Shown here piece by piece: positions 1 to 8,086 of a stretch of DNA of 64,000 nt. The translations under genes and the position numbers were made by a program. Source of the stretch: Brevibacillus invocatus (GTDB lineage Bacteria; Bacillota; Bacilli; Brevibacillales; Brevibacillaceae). A model generated the notes under the pieces. That model saw only the letters and a program-made list of their open reading frames with translations. It did no database searches and was not told the origin of the DNA. Location of the stretch: assembly GCF_003710915.1 (NCBI RefSeq), contig NZ_RHHR01000034.1:48268-112267 (forward strand). The letters run 5' to 3'. Position 1 is the stretch's first letter; each line of letters opens with the position of its first letter.

Positions 1-545
1 TCACAGATTTCGAAGGCTTCAAGGCGCTGATTGACGCAATGGGCGGCGTGAAGCTGGATGTCGAAAAAAACATGTACTACCATGATCCGACTGACAAAGG
101 TATGTATGACATCAACCTCAAGAAGGGTCTGCAGACCTTGGATGGAGACAAAGCATTGCAGTACGTGCGATTCCGTCACGATGCAACCTCTGACTACACC
201 CGCACTGAGCGTCAACGCAAGCTGTTGGCTGCCGTAGCGGATCAGATGAAGCAGGGAACGACATTGATCCAGCTGCCGACGATCCTGAAAGAAGTGACGC
301 CGTATATTCAAACCAACATCAGCTCCATGGATATGCTGAAGCTTTCATCCCTTGGACTCATGTTGAATACGGATAATCCGGGTAATTACCAGGTTCCTCC
401 GATGGGAATGTTCCGCGAATCCAATCGTGCGGGCTCCGTTCTTATTCCCGACGTCAAGCAAGTGCAGGCGTTTATTCAGGAATCCCTCAATCCGCCTGTT
501 CAGGAAAAAGGAAACAGAATTGCCGAAGGATGGAGCACCAAATGA
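1..545 (+). CDS. LCP (LytR-CpsA-Psr) family protein, 3' part only
   Basis: The frame is open from base 3, so this is the C-terminal 180 residues of a longer protein cut by the window edge. It carries the end of an LCP catalytic domain: a VKLDVEK stretch, then DGDKALQYVRFRHD and YTRTERQRK, whose arginines fit the pyrophosphate-binding signature of the family. LCP proteins are membrane-anchored enzymes that transfer undecaprenyl-phosphate-linked glycopolymers such as teichoic acids to peptidoglycan. The N-terminal membrane anchor lies outside the window. A hairpin terminator follows directly. The exact polymer cannot be told from this fragment. Confidence 0.88.
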   Translation, partial: TDFEGFKALIDAMGGVKLDVEKNMYYHDPTDKGMYDINLKKGLQTLDGDKALQYVRFRHDATSDYTRTERQRKLLAAVADQMKQGTTLIQLPTILKEVTPYIQTNISSMDMLKLSSLGLMLNTDNPGNYQVPPMGMFRESNRAGSVLIPDVKQVQAFIQESLNPPVQEKGNRIAEGWSTK

Positions 546-583
546 CAACAGCACGCAGCATTAAGCGGGCTGTTGTTTTTTTG
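545..583 (+). terminator. Rho-independent terminator after the LCP gene
   Basis: An 8-bp stem (ACAACAGC at 545-552 with GCTGTTGT at 569-576) is followed by a T run. It starts on the last base of the LCP stop codon. Confidence 0.85.
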
Positions 584-628
584 CTTTTGGTGAGCCAGAA
601 GAGGAGCTGCTTTATTTTTATTCACATT

Positions 629-650
629 TGAATAAATATTCGTAAAACTT
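629..650 (+). promoter_or_regulatory. Possible CodY-type operator upstream of first oligopeptide-binding gene
   Basis: AATATTCGTAAAACT at 635-649 matches 11 of 15 positions of the CodY consensus AATTTTCWGAAAATT and overlaps the palindrome GAATAAATATTC. CodY commonly controls oligopeptide uptake in Bacillales. The region is AT-rich, so a chance match is possible. Confidence 0.3.
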
Positions 651-743
651 AATTAAATCATTTCAAATCCCATTCCCAAATCCGCATTTGTCGAGTATAT
701 TTTGGGGGCAGTGGGTTTTTTTAGATAAAGGGGGAAAATTTTA

Positions 744-2396
744 ATGAGAAAAAATATTTCAATGCTGGCTGGCATTACCTTGCTGGTAGGCACCATTCTG
801 GCTGGCTGCACGGGCGGCGGGCAAGCACCGACCACCCAACCAGGAGCGGTTCAGTCTCCTGATGCATCGGCCCCTGCTCCTGCAAGCAATGTGGAGCAAG
901 TATTCCGTGCCAATCTGACGAGCGAGCCTTCTACTGCTGACCCGGGTCTGGCGAAGGATGCCACTTCCGGTACGCTGGTACGCGCGACATTTGACGGTTT
1001 GACTCGCCTGGATGGAGATTCCAAACCAATGAACTCCGTAGCTTCTGATGTGAAGCTGTCCGATGACAACCTGGTTTACACCTTCACGATCCGTGATTCC
1101 AAGTGGAGCAATGGAGATCCGGTAACGGCACACGACTTTGAATTTGCCTGGAAACGTGCCCTGGACGCGAATTTTGGTGCTGAGTACGCATACCAGCTGT
1201 ACTACATCAAGAATGCTGAAAAAGTAAACAAAGGTGAAGTTTCTGCAGACCAGCTGGGTGTAAAAGCCCTGGATGATAAAACGCTGGAAGTAACGTTGGA
1301 AAACCCAACACCGTTCTTCCTTCAACTGACTGCTTTCTATACCTACTACCCAGTGAACAAAAAAGTGGTAGAAGCCAATCCGAACTGGGCGATGGAAGCT
1401 GCTACTCACGTAAGCAATGGTCCTTTCAAATTGACTGCTTGGGAGCACAAAAGCAAGATCATTCTGGAAAAGAACGAGCATTATTGGGATAAAGACGCTG
1501 TGAAGCTGGAGAAGATCGACTTTGCAATGATCGAGGATGACAACACAGCATTGTCCATGTTTGATAACGGCGAACTGGATTGGGCAGGTCAACCACTCGG
1601 CGGATTGCCTGTAGATGCAGTACCGGCTTTGAAGGACTCAGGTAAACTGGTTGTACATCCAAAAGCGACCATGTACTGGTACAAAATGAACACAACCAAA
1701 GGTCCTTTGGCTAATGTGAAGATCCGCAAGGCGCTGTCCCTGGCTGTAAATCGTCAGGAAATCGTGGACAACATCACACAAGTAGGTCAGGTTCCAACCA
1801 TGGGAATGCTGCCACAGTCGATGATCATCAAAAAAGAAGGTTATTTCAAAGACAACGATGTAGAGACCGCAAAACAATTGCTGGCTGAAGGGATGAAAGA
1901 ACTGGGTGTAACTCAGCTTCCAACGATCACTTTGTCCTACAATACAACTGACCGTCACAAGAAAATTGCCGAAGCGATTCAGGACCAATGGAGAAAGGCT
2001 CTGGGTATTGATGTAAAACTGATGAACAAAGAATTCAAGGTACACTTGGATGACATGCATCAGCTGAACTATGAAGTAGCACGTATCGGTTGGAACGCAG
2101 ACTTTAACGATCCGATCAACTACATGGAAATGTTCCGTGACCAGAATACAGGTAACAACGACACCGGTTGGGAAAATGAGCGCTACAAGGAATTGCTGAA
2201 GCTGTCTGCAACTGAAAATGATCCTGCAAAACGGACCCAGCTGTTCGCGGAAGCAGAGGAAATTTTCATGAACGAGATGCCGCTCATTCCGCTCTTCACA
2301 GACGTGGACATCTGGGTACAAAGCGACAAAGTGAAAGGCGTACAAGTGGATGGACTCGGCTTTATCGACCTGAAATGGGCTGAGAAAGTAGAGTAG
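744..2396 (+). CDS. Oligopeptide ABC transporter substrate-binding lipoprotein (OppA/DppE type), copy 1
   Basis: The 550-residue protein begins with a lipoprotein signal (MRKNISMLAGITLLVGT then the lipobox LAGC, Cys about residue 22), a Pro/Ala/Thr linker, and a family-5 extracellular solute-binding domain. Conserved blocks are SEPSTADPGLAKD, TFTIRDSKWSNGDPVTAHDFEFAWKR and the hinge region VSNGPFKLTAWEHK. It should be anchored outside the membrane and deliver peptides to an Opp/Dpp permease. No permease or ATPase gene adjoins it. A purine-rich ribosome site (AAAGGGGG) precedes the ATG by about ten bases. The gene immediately downstream is a close paralogue, so this is a tandem duplication. 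The exact ligand is unknown. Confidence 0.93.
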   Translation: MRKNISMLAGITLLVGTILAGCTGGGQAPTTQPGAVQSPDASAPAPASNVEQVFRANLTSEPSTADPGLAKDATSGTLVRATFDGLTRLDGDSKPMNSVASDVKLSDDNLVYTFTIRDSKWSNGDPVTAHDFEFAWKRALDANFGAEYAYQLYYIKNAEKVNKGEVSADQLGVKALDDKTLEVTLENPTPFFLQLTAFYTYYPVNKKVVEANPNWAMEAATHVSNGPFKLTAWEHKSKIILEKNEHYWDKDAVKLEKIDFAMIEDDNTALSMFDNGELDWAGQPLGGLPVDAVPALKDSGKLVVHPKATMYWYKMNTTKGPLANVKIRKALSLAVNRQEIVDNITQVGQVPTMGMLPQSMIIKKEGYFKDNDVETAKQLLAEGMKELGVTQLPTITLSYNTTDRHKKIAEAIQDQWRKALGIDVKLMNKEFKVHLDDMHQLNYEVARIGWNADFNDPINYMEMFRDQNTGNNDTGWENERYKELLKLSATENDPAKRTQLFAEAEEIFMNEMPLIPLFTDVDIWVQSDKVKGVQVDGLGFIDLKWAEKVE

Positions 2397-2435
2397 GAAC
2401 GTCAATAATTAGATGATAAGTAAACAAAAAACAAA

Positions 2436-2462
2436 GGCCGCGAGAATAATCGCGGTTTTTGT
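2436..2462 (+). terminator. Rho-independent terminator
   Basis: Stem CCGCGA (2438-2443) with TCGCGG (2450-2455) is followed by TTTTTG. It separates the two paralogous binding-protein genes, so they are probably separate transcripts. Confidence 0.85.
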
Positions 2463-2556
2463 ATTTTTATTTCTAGAATAGGAGAGTATAGTAAGAGCAT
2501 ATTTATTGTGTTTTTTAAATAATTTTTTACAATAAAATAATAATATTTAATGAATA

Positions 2557-2570
2557 AATAAAATTTTATT
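2557..2570. repeat. Perfect AT palindrome in an AT-rich leader
   Basis: AATAAAATTTTATT is its own reverse complement. It lies in about 120 bp of very AT-rich DNA (roughly 2490-2610) in front of the second oligopeptide-binding gene. It may be a promoter UP region or an operator; no protein can be assigned. Confidence 0.4.
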
Positions 2571-2650
2571 AAATCACTCTAAAACATGTTTAAAAATAAT
2601 ATAAAAGGATGTATATTGATAAAGGATTTAGAAAAGGGGGATTTAGTTGT

Positions 2651-4285
2651 ATGAAAAAGAATGTGTTCGTGGCAATGAGTTCGATTCTCGTACTTGGTGC
2701 AGCACTTGCAGGATGCGGTGGCGGCAACCAAGCGGCACCAGAAAATAATTCAGGTAGCAACGCTGAGGCGCCAGCAACTGGTCCTAAAGTTCTGAAACTG
2801 AACCTGCGCTCCGAACCACCTACAGCTGACCCAGGAATCGCGGAAGACTCTACTTCCGGTACTATTATCCGTGCAACCTTTGAAGGTCTGACCCGTACTG
2901 GTGAAGACGGTAAAGTGCATGAAGCTGCTGCGGAAAGCTATGAAGTTTCCGAAGACGGAACAAAATATACATTCAAACTGCGTGATGCAAAATGGAGCAA
3001 CGGTGATCCAGTAACAGCAGGCGACTTCGAATTCGCTTGGAAACGCGCTCTGGATCCAAAAACAGCTTCCAACTATGCTTACCAGCTCTATTACATTAAA
3101 AACGGTGAAGCCTTCAACAAAGGCGAAGCTACAATGGATGACGTTGGCGTAAAAGCGCTCGACGATAAAACTTTGGAAGTAACGCTGCAAAACCCAACTC
3201 CGTTCTTTACTGAACTGACTGCTTTCTACACCTACTACCCAGTAAACAAAAAAGTAGTAGAAGCCAATGAAAAATGGGCAGCAGACGCTGCTACGCACGT
3301 AGGTAACGGTCCTTTCAAATTGACCACTTGGGAGCACAAAAACAAGCTGGTTGTAGAGAAAAACGAAAACTATTGGGATAACAGCGCTGTAAAAGTGGAC
3401 AAGATCGAGTTCTCCATGGTTGAAGACGAGAATACAGAGCTGTCCATGTTTGACAACGGCGAATTGGATTGGGCAGGTGCACCTACAAGCGCGCTCCCAA
3501 CCGATGCTATTCCGGCTCTGAAAGATTCCGGAAAAATGAAGACTCAACCAACGGCAGGTACGTACTGGTATAAATTCAATACAGAAAAAGCGCCTTTCAA
3601 CAACGTGAAAATCCGTAAAGCATTTGCTTATGCGATTGATCGTCAAGGCCTGATCGACAACGTGCTGCAAGCAGGTCAGCTTCCAGCAACAGGTGCGGTA
3701 CCACCATCCATGGCGCTGAACAAAGATGGCTACTTCAAAGACAACGATGTGGAAACAGCGAAAAAATTGCTGGAAGAGGGTATGAAGGAAGAGGGAATCA
3801 CTTCTATGCCTACCGTTACACTCTCCTACAACACATCCGAAGGGCACAAAAAGATTGCAGAAGCGATCCAAGACCAATGGAAGAAAAACCTTGGCGTAGA
3901 TGTAAAACTGGAAAACAAAGAATGGAAAGTTTACATCGAAGACCTGCATCAAGGAAACTACCAAATCGGTCGTATGGGCTGGTTGGGTGACTTCAACGAT
4001 CCAATCAACTTCTTGGAGCTGTACAAGGATAAAAAAGGTGGCAACAACGACACCAACTGGGAAAATCCGAAGTACAAAGAACTGCTGAACCAATCCGCTC
4101 TGGAGCAAGATCCAGCGAAACGTTCTGCAATCTTGGCTGAAGCTGAGCAAATCCTGATGGATGAAATGCCAATCATGCCAATCTACTTCTACACGCAATC
4201 TTGGGTACAAAATGAGAAGGTTACAGGCGTAATCGTAGACGGTTTGGGTAACGTTGACTACAAATACGCTGATAAAGCTGAGTAA
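2651..4285 (+). CDS. Oligopeptide ABC transporter substrate-binding lipoprotein (OppA/DppE type), copy 2
   Basis: Start chosen at the ATG at 2651 because AAAAGGGGG sits about ten bases upstream; an in-frame ATG at 2609 lacks such a site and would spoil the signal peptide. The 544-residue product has a short basic N-terminus, hydrophobic core and lipobox LAGC, then the family-5 binding fold with SEPPTADPGIAED, WSNGDPVTAGDFEFAWKR and VGNGPFKLTTWEHK. It aligns along its length with the preceding gene at high identity by eye. Codon use is more biased than in most neighbours (many GCA, CCA and AAA codons), which suggests strong expression. The substrate is probably peptides; no transporter subunits are adjacent. 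Confidence 0.93.
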   Translation: MKKNVFVAMSSILVLGAALAGCGGGNQAAPENNSGSNAEAPATGPKVLKLNLRSEPPTADPGIAEDSTSGTIIRATFEGLTRTGEDGKVHEAAAESYEVSEDGTKYTFKLRDAKWSNGDPVTAGDFEFAWKRALDPKTASNYAYQLYYIKNGEAFNKGEATMDDVGVKALDDKTLEVTLQNPTPFFTELTAFYTYYPVNKKVVEANEKWAADAATHVGNGPFKLTTWEHKNKLVVEKNENYWDNSAVKVDKIEFSMVEDENTELSMFDNGELDWAGAPTSALPTDAIPALKDSGKMKTQPTAGTYWYKFNTEKAPFNNVKIRKAFAYAIDRQGLIDNVLQAGQLPATGAVPPSMALNKDGYFKDNDVETAKKLLEEGMKEEGITSMPTVTLSYNTSEGHKKIAEAIQDQWKKNLGVDVKLENKEWKVYIEDLHQGNYQIGRMGWLGDFNDPINFLELYKDKKGGNNDTNWENPKYKELLNQSALEQDPAKRSAILAEAEQILMDEMPIMPIYFYTQSWVQNEKVTGVIVDGLGNVDYKYADKAE

Positions 4286-4298
4286 TTTTAGTTCGACC

Positions 4299-4335
4299 GA
4301 CGAGGGGTGCGCTACGCGCCTCTCGTTTTTTTTTA
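4299..4335 (+). terminator. Rho-independent terminator
   Basis: CGAGGGGTGCG and CGCCTCTCG form a GC-rich hairpin around a short CTA loop, followed by a run of nine T. Confidence 0.85.
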
Positions 4336-4415
4336 TGCATATGGACAAATGACCAATCCATTCCGCGCTTCCTGACATAGAGTGAAAGGAACAAACTGTA
4401 CCAGGGGGGATAGCT

Positions 4416-4673
4416 GTGGATTTGGGCAAGCTGATGAGCTTTATTCGAACGATTCCGAAGGATAAGCTGAAGACGGATGCTGGTTTGAAAGAAGTGATTC
4501 GCGACTTGGGGAAAAAGTCTGGAAAAAACTTTACTGATCAAGAACTCAATCGGTATGTGGCTCAGTTCAGAAGCATGTACAAGACAGAAAACGTGGGAAG
4601 TCTGTTGGATAAACTCTCCAAAAAGGGCATGAGCTCCAAAGAATTGGATAACATCAAGAAGCGCTTCAAATAA
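4416..4673 (+). CDS. Small basic hypothetical protein (85 aa)
   Basis: GTG start at 4416 is preceded by GGGGGGA six bases away. The 85-residue product (MDLGKLMSFIRTIPKDKLKT...) is helical, rich in Lys and Asp, and has neither signal peptide nor membrane segment. Its C-terminal part, with the pattern LLDKLSKKGMSSKELDNIKK, is reminiscent of small sporulation proteins of the SpoVIF type, but I cannot confirm that. It is followed after 14 bases by the coiled-coil gene at 4688 and both probably form one transcript. Function unknown. Confidence 0.7.
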   Translation: MDLGKLMSFIRTIPKDKLKTDAGLKEVIRDLGKKSGKNFTDQELNRYVAQFRSMYKTENVGSLLDKLSKKGMSSKELDNIKKRFK

Positions 4674-4683
4674 GGGGAGGTGA
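4673..4683 (+). promoter_or_regulatory. Strong ribosome binding site that points to a non-ATG start
   Basis: AGGGGAGGTGA is highly complementary to the 16S 3' end. Seven bases after GGAGG comes ATC (4688); ATT is at 4685. No ATG, GTG or TTG in the frame of the following gene lies near, the first being TTG at 4739. Confidence 0.6.
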
Positions 4684-4687
4684 CATT

Positions 4688-5173
4688 ATCGCTGCCAAGG
4701 CAAAAAGAAAGAAAAAGCCGGCTAATCCCCAAGAGCATTTGGTGGAGATGATGAATAGACTTGCTGATTCCACTCATGTGAGCAACGAACAGATGATGCG
4801 GGAAATGAGCGAGGTGCGTCAGGAGCTGAAAGATATGAAAGAGCAGCTGGGTCGACTCAAGGCAAAGCCCTCGGTCACCACGCAGAGACGCAGTATTCTC
4901 TTTCGTCCCAGAAGCACCGTTCCTGTCCAGGTTGAGCCGGAAAAACCGAAGCCGGTTCTTTCGCTGGAAGACCTGCTTCCACTGTTGCCGCATCTGAGCA
5001 GTGCGATTCCTCAACTGAAAAACCCCAAAGTGGCTGATTCGATCAAGGTTCTCTCCAATCCGGCTGTTCTTTCAATGATTCAACAATTTGTCGCTAATGG
5101 TGGATTAAATGCTTTGAAGCAGAAGCCGGTCACGCAGGTAAGTCGGCGTGAGCGACGCGGGCTGTTTCGCTAG
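4688..5173 (+). CDS. Coiled-coil hypothetical protein, probable ATC (or ATT) start
   Basis: The frame encodes AAKAKRKKKPANPQEH, then a predicted coiled coil (EQMMREMSEVRQELKDMKEQLGRLK), a proline-rich linker and a C-terminal segment with LSLEDLLPLLPHLSSAIPQL and a possible amphipathic helix. From 4688 the product is about 161 residues. I chose this start because the strong ribosome site at 4673-4683 is ideally spaced from ATC at 4688 and the basic N-terminus looks coding. A conservative start is TTG at 4739 (144 residues) or GTG at 4742, neither with a good ribosome site. No signal peptide or membrane segment. Function unknown; it is probably cotranscribed with the 85-residue gene upstream. 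Confidence 0.6.
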   Translation: MAAKAKRKKKPANPQEHLVEMMNRLADSTHVSNEQMMREMSEVRQELKDMKEQLGRLKAKPSVTTQRRSILFRPRSTVPVQVEPEKPKPVLSLEDLLPLLPHLSSAIPQLKNPKVADSIKVLSNPAVLSMIQQFVANGGLNALKQKPVTQVSRRERRGLFR

Positions 5174-5291
5174 TTTAAATACGCATAACTATTCGTGGCT
5201 GCCTTTCTTGGTTCTCAGGAGGCAGTCTTTTCTTTCGGCAAGTTCAAGAGCAGAAGAGAGACTTATAAAAAAGAATGCGATTTTCGTCGAG

Positions 5292-5303
5292 ATTGGTACC
5301 AAT
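5292..5303. promoter_or_regulatory. Perfect 12-bp palindrome upstream of the amidase gene
   Basis: ATTGGTACCAAT is self-complementary and lies about 100 bp before the amidase start, overlapping a possible -35 (TTGACT at 5303-5308). It could be an operator. The rest of 5174-5403 holds no gene I can support. Confidence 0.3.
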
Positions 5304-5403
5304 TGACTATAAACTTTATGGTTCAACGAGCGTCTAATAGAATGTTGAGCGTGGCATGTGTGCGAAACGCGAGTAAAGAGGAGAAATCACGGAGGAGGTC
5401 AGG

Positions 5404-7077
5404 ATGAAAAGAAGTTTATACCCCATGTTGCTCATGCTGCTGGTCCTGTTGCTCATCCCTGGTTGGGCGGCTGCGGCCACTACAGCCCAGGATCAACCGG
5501 TCAATCTGATCATTGGTGGACAAGCTGTAACCCCCGATGTTCCACCTGTAATCAAAGGGGGACGCACGCTTGTTCCAGTGCGGGTGATCGCAGAGGGATT
5601 AGGTGCTGAAGTGGACTGGAATGCAGAAAAAAAGACTGCAGAAATCACGCGTAATGGTCAGAAGCTTGTGCTGACGCTCAATTCTCGACAAGCTGTGGTC
5701 AACGGCAAGCCGGTTCAATTGGATACGCCGCCGGTGATCAACCAGCAGCGTATGCTTTTGCCACTCCGCTTTGTCGGAGAATCATTGGGAATTACGGTCG
5801 GTTGGGAAAATAACAACCGGACGGTCATCGCCAACGAAACTCCGCAAGCAACGTTGAATGGACAAAAGGCTCCTGAGGCGGTCAAGTTTTATCAGGTAAA
5901 CGATACCTTGTACATGACCGTACAGACAATTGCCGATCAGTTTGGTCTGAAGAATCATTCCTGGAAGCGACCAGAGCGAGGCCTCAACATGGATGGACTG
6001 CTCGCTTTGCCACTGGATCAGATGGAATCGGAATTAGGCGGTACATTTACCTGGAGTCAAAAGAAGAACCAAGTAGAGATCGAACGAATCAGCTATTTGA
6101 CTGACGTGAAGCAAAAAGGTGAGACTGTACATATTCAAACGACACTGCCTGTTGGATCAGAAGCGATCGTACTCAATGGACCGCATCGCATCGTGCTGGA
6201 TCTGCCACAGACTGTCCTCGACGAGGATCTGGTGCCACTCAGCTACGGCAATAAAGAAGCTTCCACTGCGGAAAAAGAGTCTGACGAAGCAGATGAATCC
6301 ACAGACGAGGATGGACAAGCTGTTGAGGATGAAGATCAAACAGCTGAGGCTGTCCAAGCAGATAAAGACGTTGAGCCTGTACAGGATGAACTGGTGTCCG
6401 ACCTGCGCTTTAGCCAGTTTCATTCGTCGCCCAACACGGTTCGCGTCGTCATCGAGTTGAACCAAAAGAGCAAATACAACCTGACTTACACCGATCGAGG
6501 CATCGAAGTACAGCTGATTCCTCAACCGAGAAAAACAGGCTATCTGATCGTGGTAGATGCAGGGCATGGCGGAAAAGACCCTGGGGCTCTAGGGGTAACC
6601 GGCAACCACGAGAAGGATTATACCCTTGCAGTAGCCAATAAGACTGTAGAGCTGTTGAAGCAGTATCCGGAGTTTCAGGTGGTATCGACGCGCAGCACGG
6701 ACGTATTCCTGGAATTGTCTGAGCGCGTGGCTATAGCGAACGATTGGGATGCAGACCTGTTCCTTTCCATTCATGCCAACTCCTTCTCAAATCCAAAAAG
6801 CGGTGGTACGGAAAGCTTCTATTACAATGCGAACAGCAAGGAGTTTGCACAGCTTGTTCACAAGCATCTGCAGGGAGCTACCGGTTTCCAGGATCGAGGA
6901 GTAAAGTCTTCCGGTTTCTATGTCATCAAGCATACGAAAATGCCGGCGGTTCTGACTGAAACAGGCTTCCTCTCCAACCCAGCGGAGAACAGCAAGCTCA
7001 CGTCGCCAGCGTTTCAAGAAAAAATCGCAAAATCGCTTGTAGCTGCCATACGTGAATACTATCAGTCTTATCAGTAG
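5404..7077 (+). CDS. N-acetylmuramoyl-L-alanine amidase with stalk and AMIN-like domains
   Basis: 557 residues. A signal peptide (about 1-25, ending AAAA) is followed by a copper-amine-oxidase-like stalk domain (about 27-130, VNLIIGGQAV, TLVPVRVIAEGLGAEVDW, MLLPLRFVGESLGITVGW), an AMIN-like beta domain split by a very acidic insert (about 285-325, rich in Glu and Asp), and a C-terminal Amidase_3 domain (about 375-555). Zinc ligands are visible in VVDAGHGGKD, the downstream Glu of NHEKDY, SIHANS, and catalytic Glu in TETGFLSNP. It cuts the amide bond between MurNAc and the stem peptide outside the cell. The ATG at 5404 follows GGAGGAGGTCAGG. The GerM-domain gene follows at once, pointing to a spore or cell-wall remodelling role. 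Confidence 0.93.
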   Translation: MKRSLYPMLLMLLVLLLIPGWAAAATTAQDQPVNLIIGGQAVTPDVPPVIKGGRTLVPVRVIAEGLGAEVDWNAEKKTAEITRNGQKLVLTLNSRQAVVNGKPVQLDTPPVINQQRMLLPLRFVGESLGITVGWENNNRTVIANETPQATLNGQKAPEAVKFYQVNDTLYMTVQTIADQFGLKNHSWKRPERGLNMDGLLALPLDQMESELGGTFTWSQKKNQVEIERISYLTDVKQKGETVHIQTTLPVGSEAIVLNGPHRIVLDLPQTVLDEDLVPLSYGNKEASTAEKESDEADESTDEDGQAVEDEDQTAEAVQADKDVEPVQDELVSDLRFSQFHSSPNTVRVVIELNQKSKYNLTYTDRGIEVQLIPQPRKTGYLIVVDAGHGGKDPGALGVTGNHEKDYTLAVANKTVELLKQYPEFQVVSTRSTDVFLELSERVAIANDWDADLFLSIHANSFSNPKSGGTESFYYNANSKEFAQLVHKHLQGATGFQDRGVKSSGFYVIKHTKMPAVLTETGFLSNPAENSKLTSPAFQEKIAKSLVAAIREYYQSYQ

Positions 7078-7104
7078 GCAGTGAACCGTAAGGAGGAAAT
7101 AACG

Positions 7105-7662
7105 ATGAAGAACAGACGTCGTCTGATCGGACTGGCCATTTTTGCCCTGGTGCTTGTCGCGGGTTGCGGCCAACAAAATGCCACACCAGCACCGACACCC
7201 ACACCTGCACCACAGCCCAACACATCTGCAGAGCAGCCGGCCGGTCCTGAATTGACCAAACAAACGATATCTGTATTTTATTCGGATGGGGATCTGCTGT
7301 CCTTGCAGGAAGAAAAACAGGAAATTGCTTTTGCGGATGATCTGGAGAAGTACAAAAAGGCAATCGCGACCCTGGAAGTTCCGAAGGACAAGGAGAAGCA
7401 CTTTCCTCTGTGGGTAGATTTCAAGTATCACTCGCTCACCTTTGATAAAGGGAGAATCACGATTGATTCAGATGGTAAAAATCTTTACAATCTGGGGTCC
7501 GGCGGTGAAGGCATGGCACTGGAAGCCCTGACGAAAACCCTCTTTCAGTTTCCAGAGGTAGAGAGCATCGCGATTCTTCGGGATGGTGAGGTTGTCGATT
7601 CCCTGATGGGGCACGTCGAGATCACGGAGCCTTTTACGCGTGATCAGCTAGAGAATAAATAA
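7105..7662 (+). CDS. gerM: GerM-domain lipoprotein
   Basis: The ATG at 7105 is preceded by AAGGAGGAAA; an in-frame GTG at 7081 has no ribosome site. The 185-residue product has a lipoprotein signal (lipobox LVAGC), a Pro/Thr/Ala-rich linker and a GerMN domain with the hallmark NLGSGGEGMALEAL, followed by LFQFPEVESIAILRDGE and SLMGHVEI. GerM in B. subtilis is a sporulation and germination factor that stabilises the engulfment channel and septal ring. Here it sits 27 bases after the amidase gene, so the two are probably translated from one mRNA. The symbol is given for the domain family; orthology is probable but not proven. Confidence 0.85.
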   Translation: MKNRRRLIGLAIFALVLVAGCGQQNATPAPTPTPAPQPNTSAEQPAGPELTKQTISVFYSDGDLLSLQEEKQEIAFADDLEKYKKAIATLEVPKDKEKHFPLWVDFKYHSLTFDKGRITIDSDGKNLYNLGSGGEGMALEALTKTLFQFPEVESIAILRDGEVVDSLMGHVEITEPFTRDQLENK

Positions 7663-7666
7663 ATGA

Positions 7667-7706
7667 AAAAGCACTTCCCTGCTGTAATCGGGGAAGTGCT
7701 TTTTTT
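7667..7706. terminator. Bidirectional Rho-independent terminator
   Basis: AAAAAGCACTTCCC pairs with GGGAAGTGCTTTTT; T runs lie at both ends. It serves gerM on the + strand and the convergent DUF378 gene on the - strand. Confidence 0.88.
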
Positions 7707-7900
7707 TAGGCGGGCTCACGTTCGCTGAATAGGAACTTGATGGAGTAAATACCTGCCAGACCTACAATCGTATAGACAATTCGGCTTACAATCGAATAAT
7801 TGCCGCCAAACAGCGTGGCGACCAGGTCGAACTGAAAGAGCCCGATCAATCCCCAGTTAATAGCTCCAATGATGACCAGAATCAAGAACAATTTATCCAT
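7706..7900 (-). CDS. DUF378 family small membrane protein (YuzA-like)
   Basis: The 64-residue protein has two hydrophobic helices: MDKLFLILVIIGAINWGLIG, and SIVSRIVYTIVGLAGIYSI after a loop with the NY motif. The INWGLIGLFQFDLV block is the signature of the DUF378 family (B. subtilis YuzA). It is expected in the cytoplasmic membrane. A ribosome-site-like AGGGTGG lies upstream on the minus strand. Function is unknown in the whole family. Confidence 0.88.
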   Translation of the reverse strand: MDKLFLILVIIGAINWGLIGLFQFDLVATLFGGNYSIVSRIVYTIVGLAGIYSIKFLFSEREPA

Positions 7901-7976
7901 CCTGCACCACCCTAGCCCAAGAATAGTAGTAAGTTGCCCCTATTTTGGTTTTTTCATAAGCGAAATCAGGACGATC

Positions 7977-8030
7977 TTTAAGAAAGCTTAACAATCACAA
8001 CACAATACAACAACATTCGCGCTGTAAACT
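7977..8030 (+). promoter_or_regulatory. PhoP-box-like repeats and -10 before pstS
   Basis: Hexamers TTTAAG (7977), TTAACA (7988), AACACA (7999) and ACAACA (8010) recur every 11 bp, the spacing of PhoP-binding TTAACA direct repeats. TAAACT at 8025-8030 fits a -10 placed just downstream, as in B. subtilis pstS. Only the second hexamer is a perfect match; the third and fourth are 4 of 6. Confidence 0.45.
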
Positions 8031-8086
8031 TTGTAAGTGAAAAGACCAAAAAAAAACTCTACTTTAATGGGGAGGATTTTCATCCA

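Noticed and set aside
759..1592. A 277-codon minus-strand frame
   Set aside because: Antisense shadow of the first oligopeptide-binding gene.
2750..4429. A 559-codon minus-strand frame
   Set aside because: Antisense shadow of the second oligopeptide-binding gene, caused by its codon bias; low-complexity product rich in Phe and Val without a ribosome site.
4680..4752. A 24-codon frame from GTG 4680 overlapping the start of the coiled-coil gene
   Set aside because: The GTG lies within the ribosome site itself, so it could not be used with that site.
5195..5407. A 70-codon frame before the amidase
   Set aside because: No ribosome site at a sensible distance and no protein-like pattern; the segment is better seen as promoter DNA.
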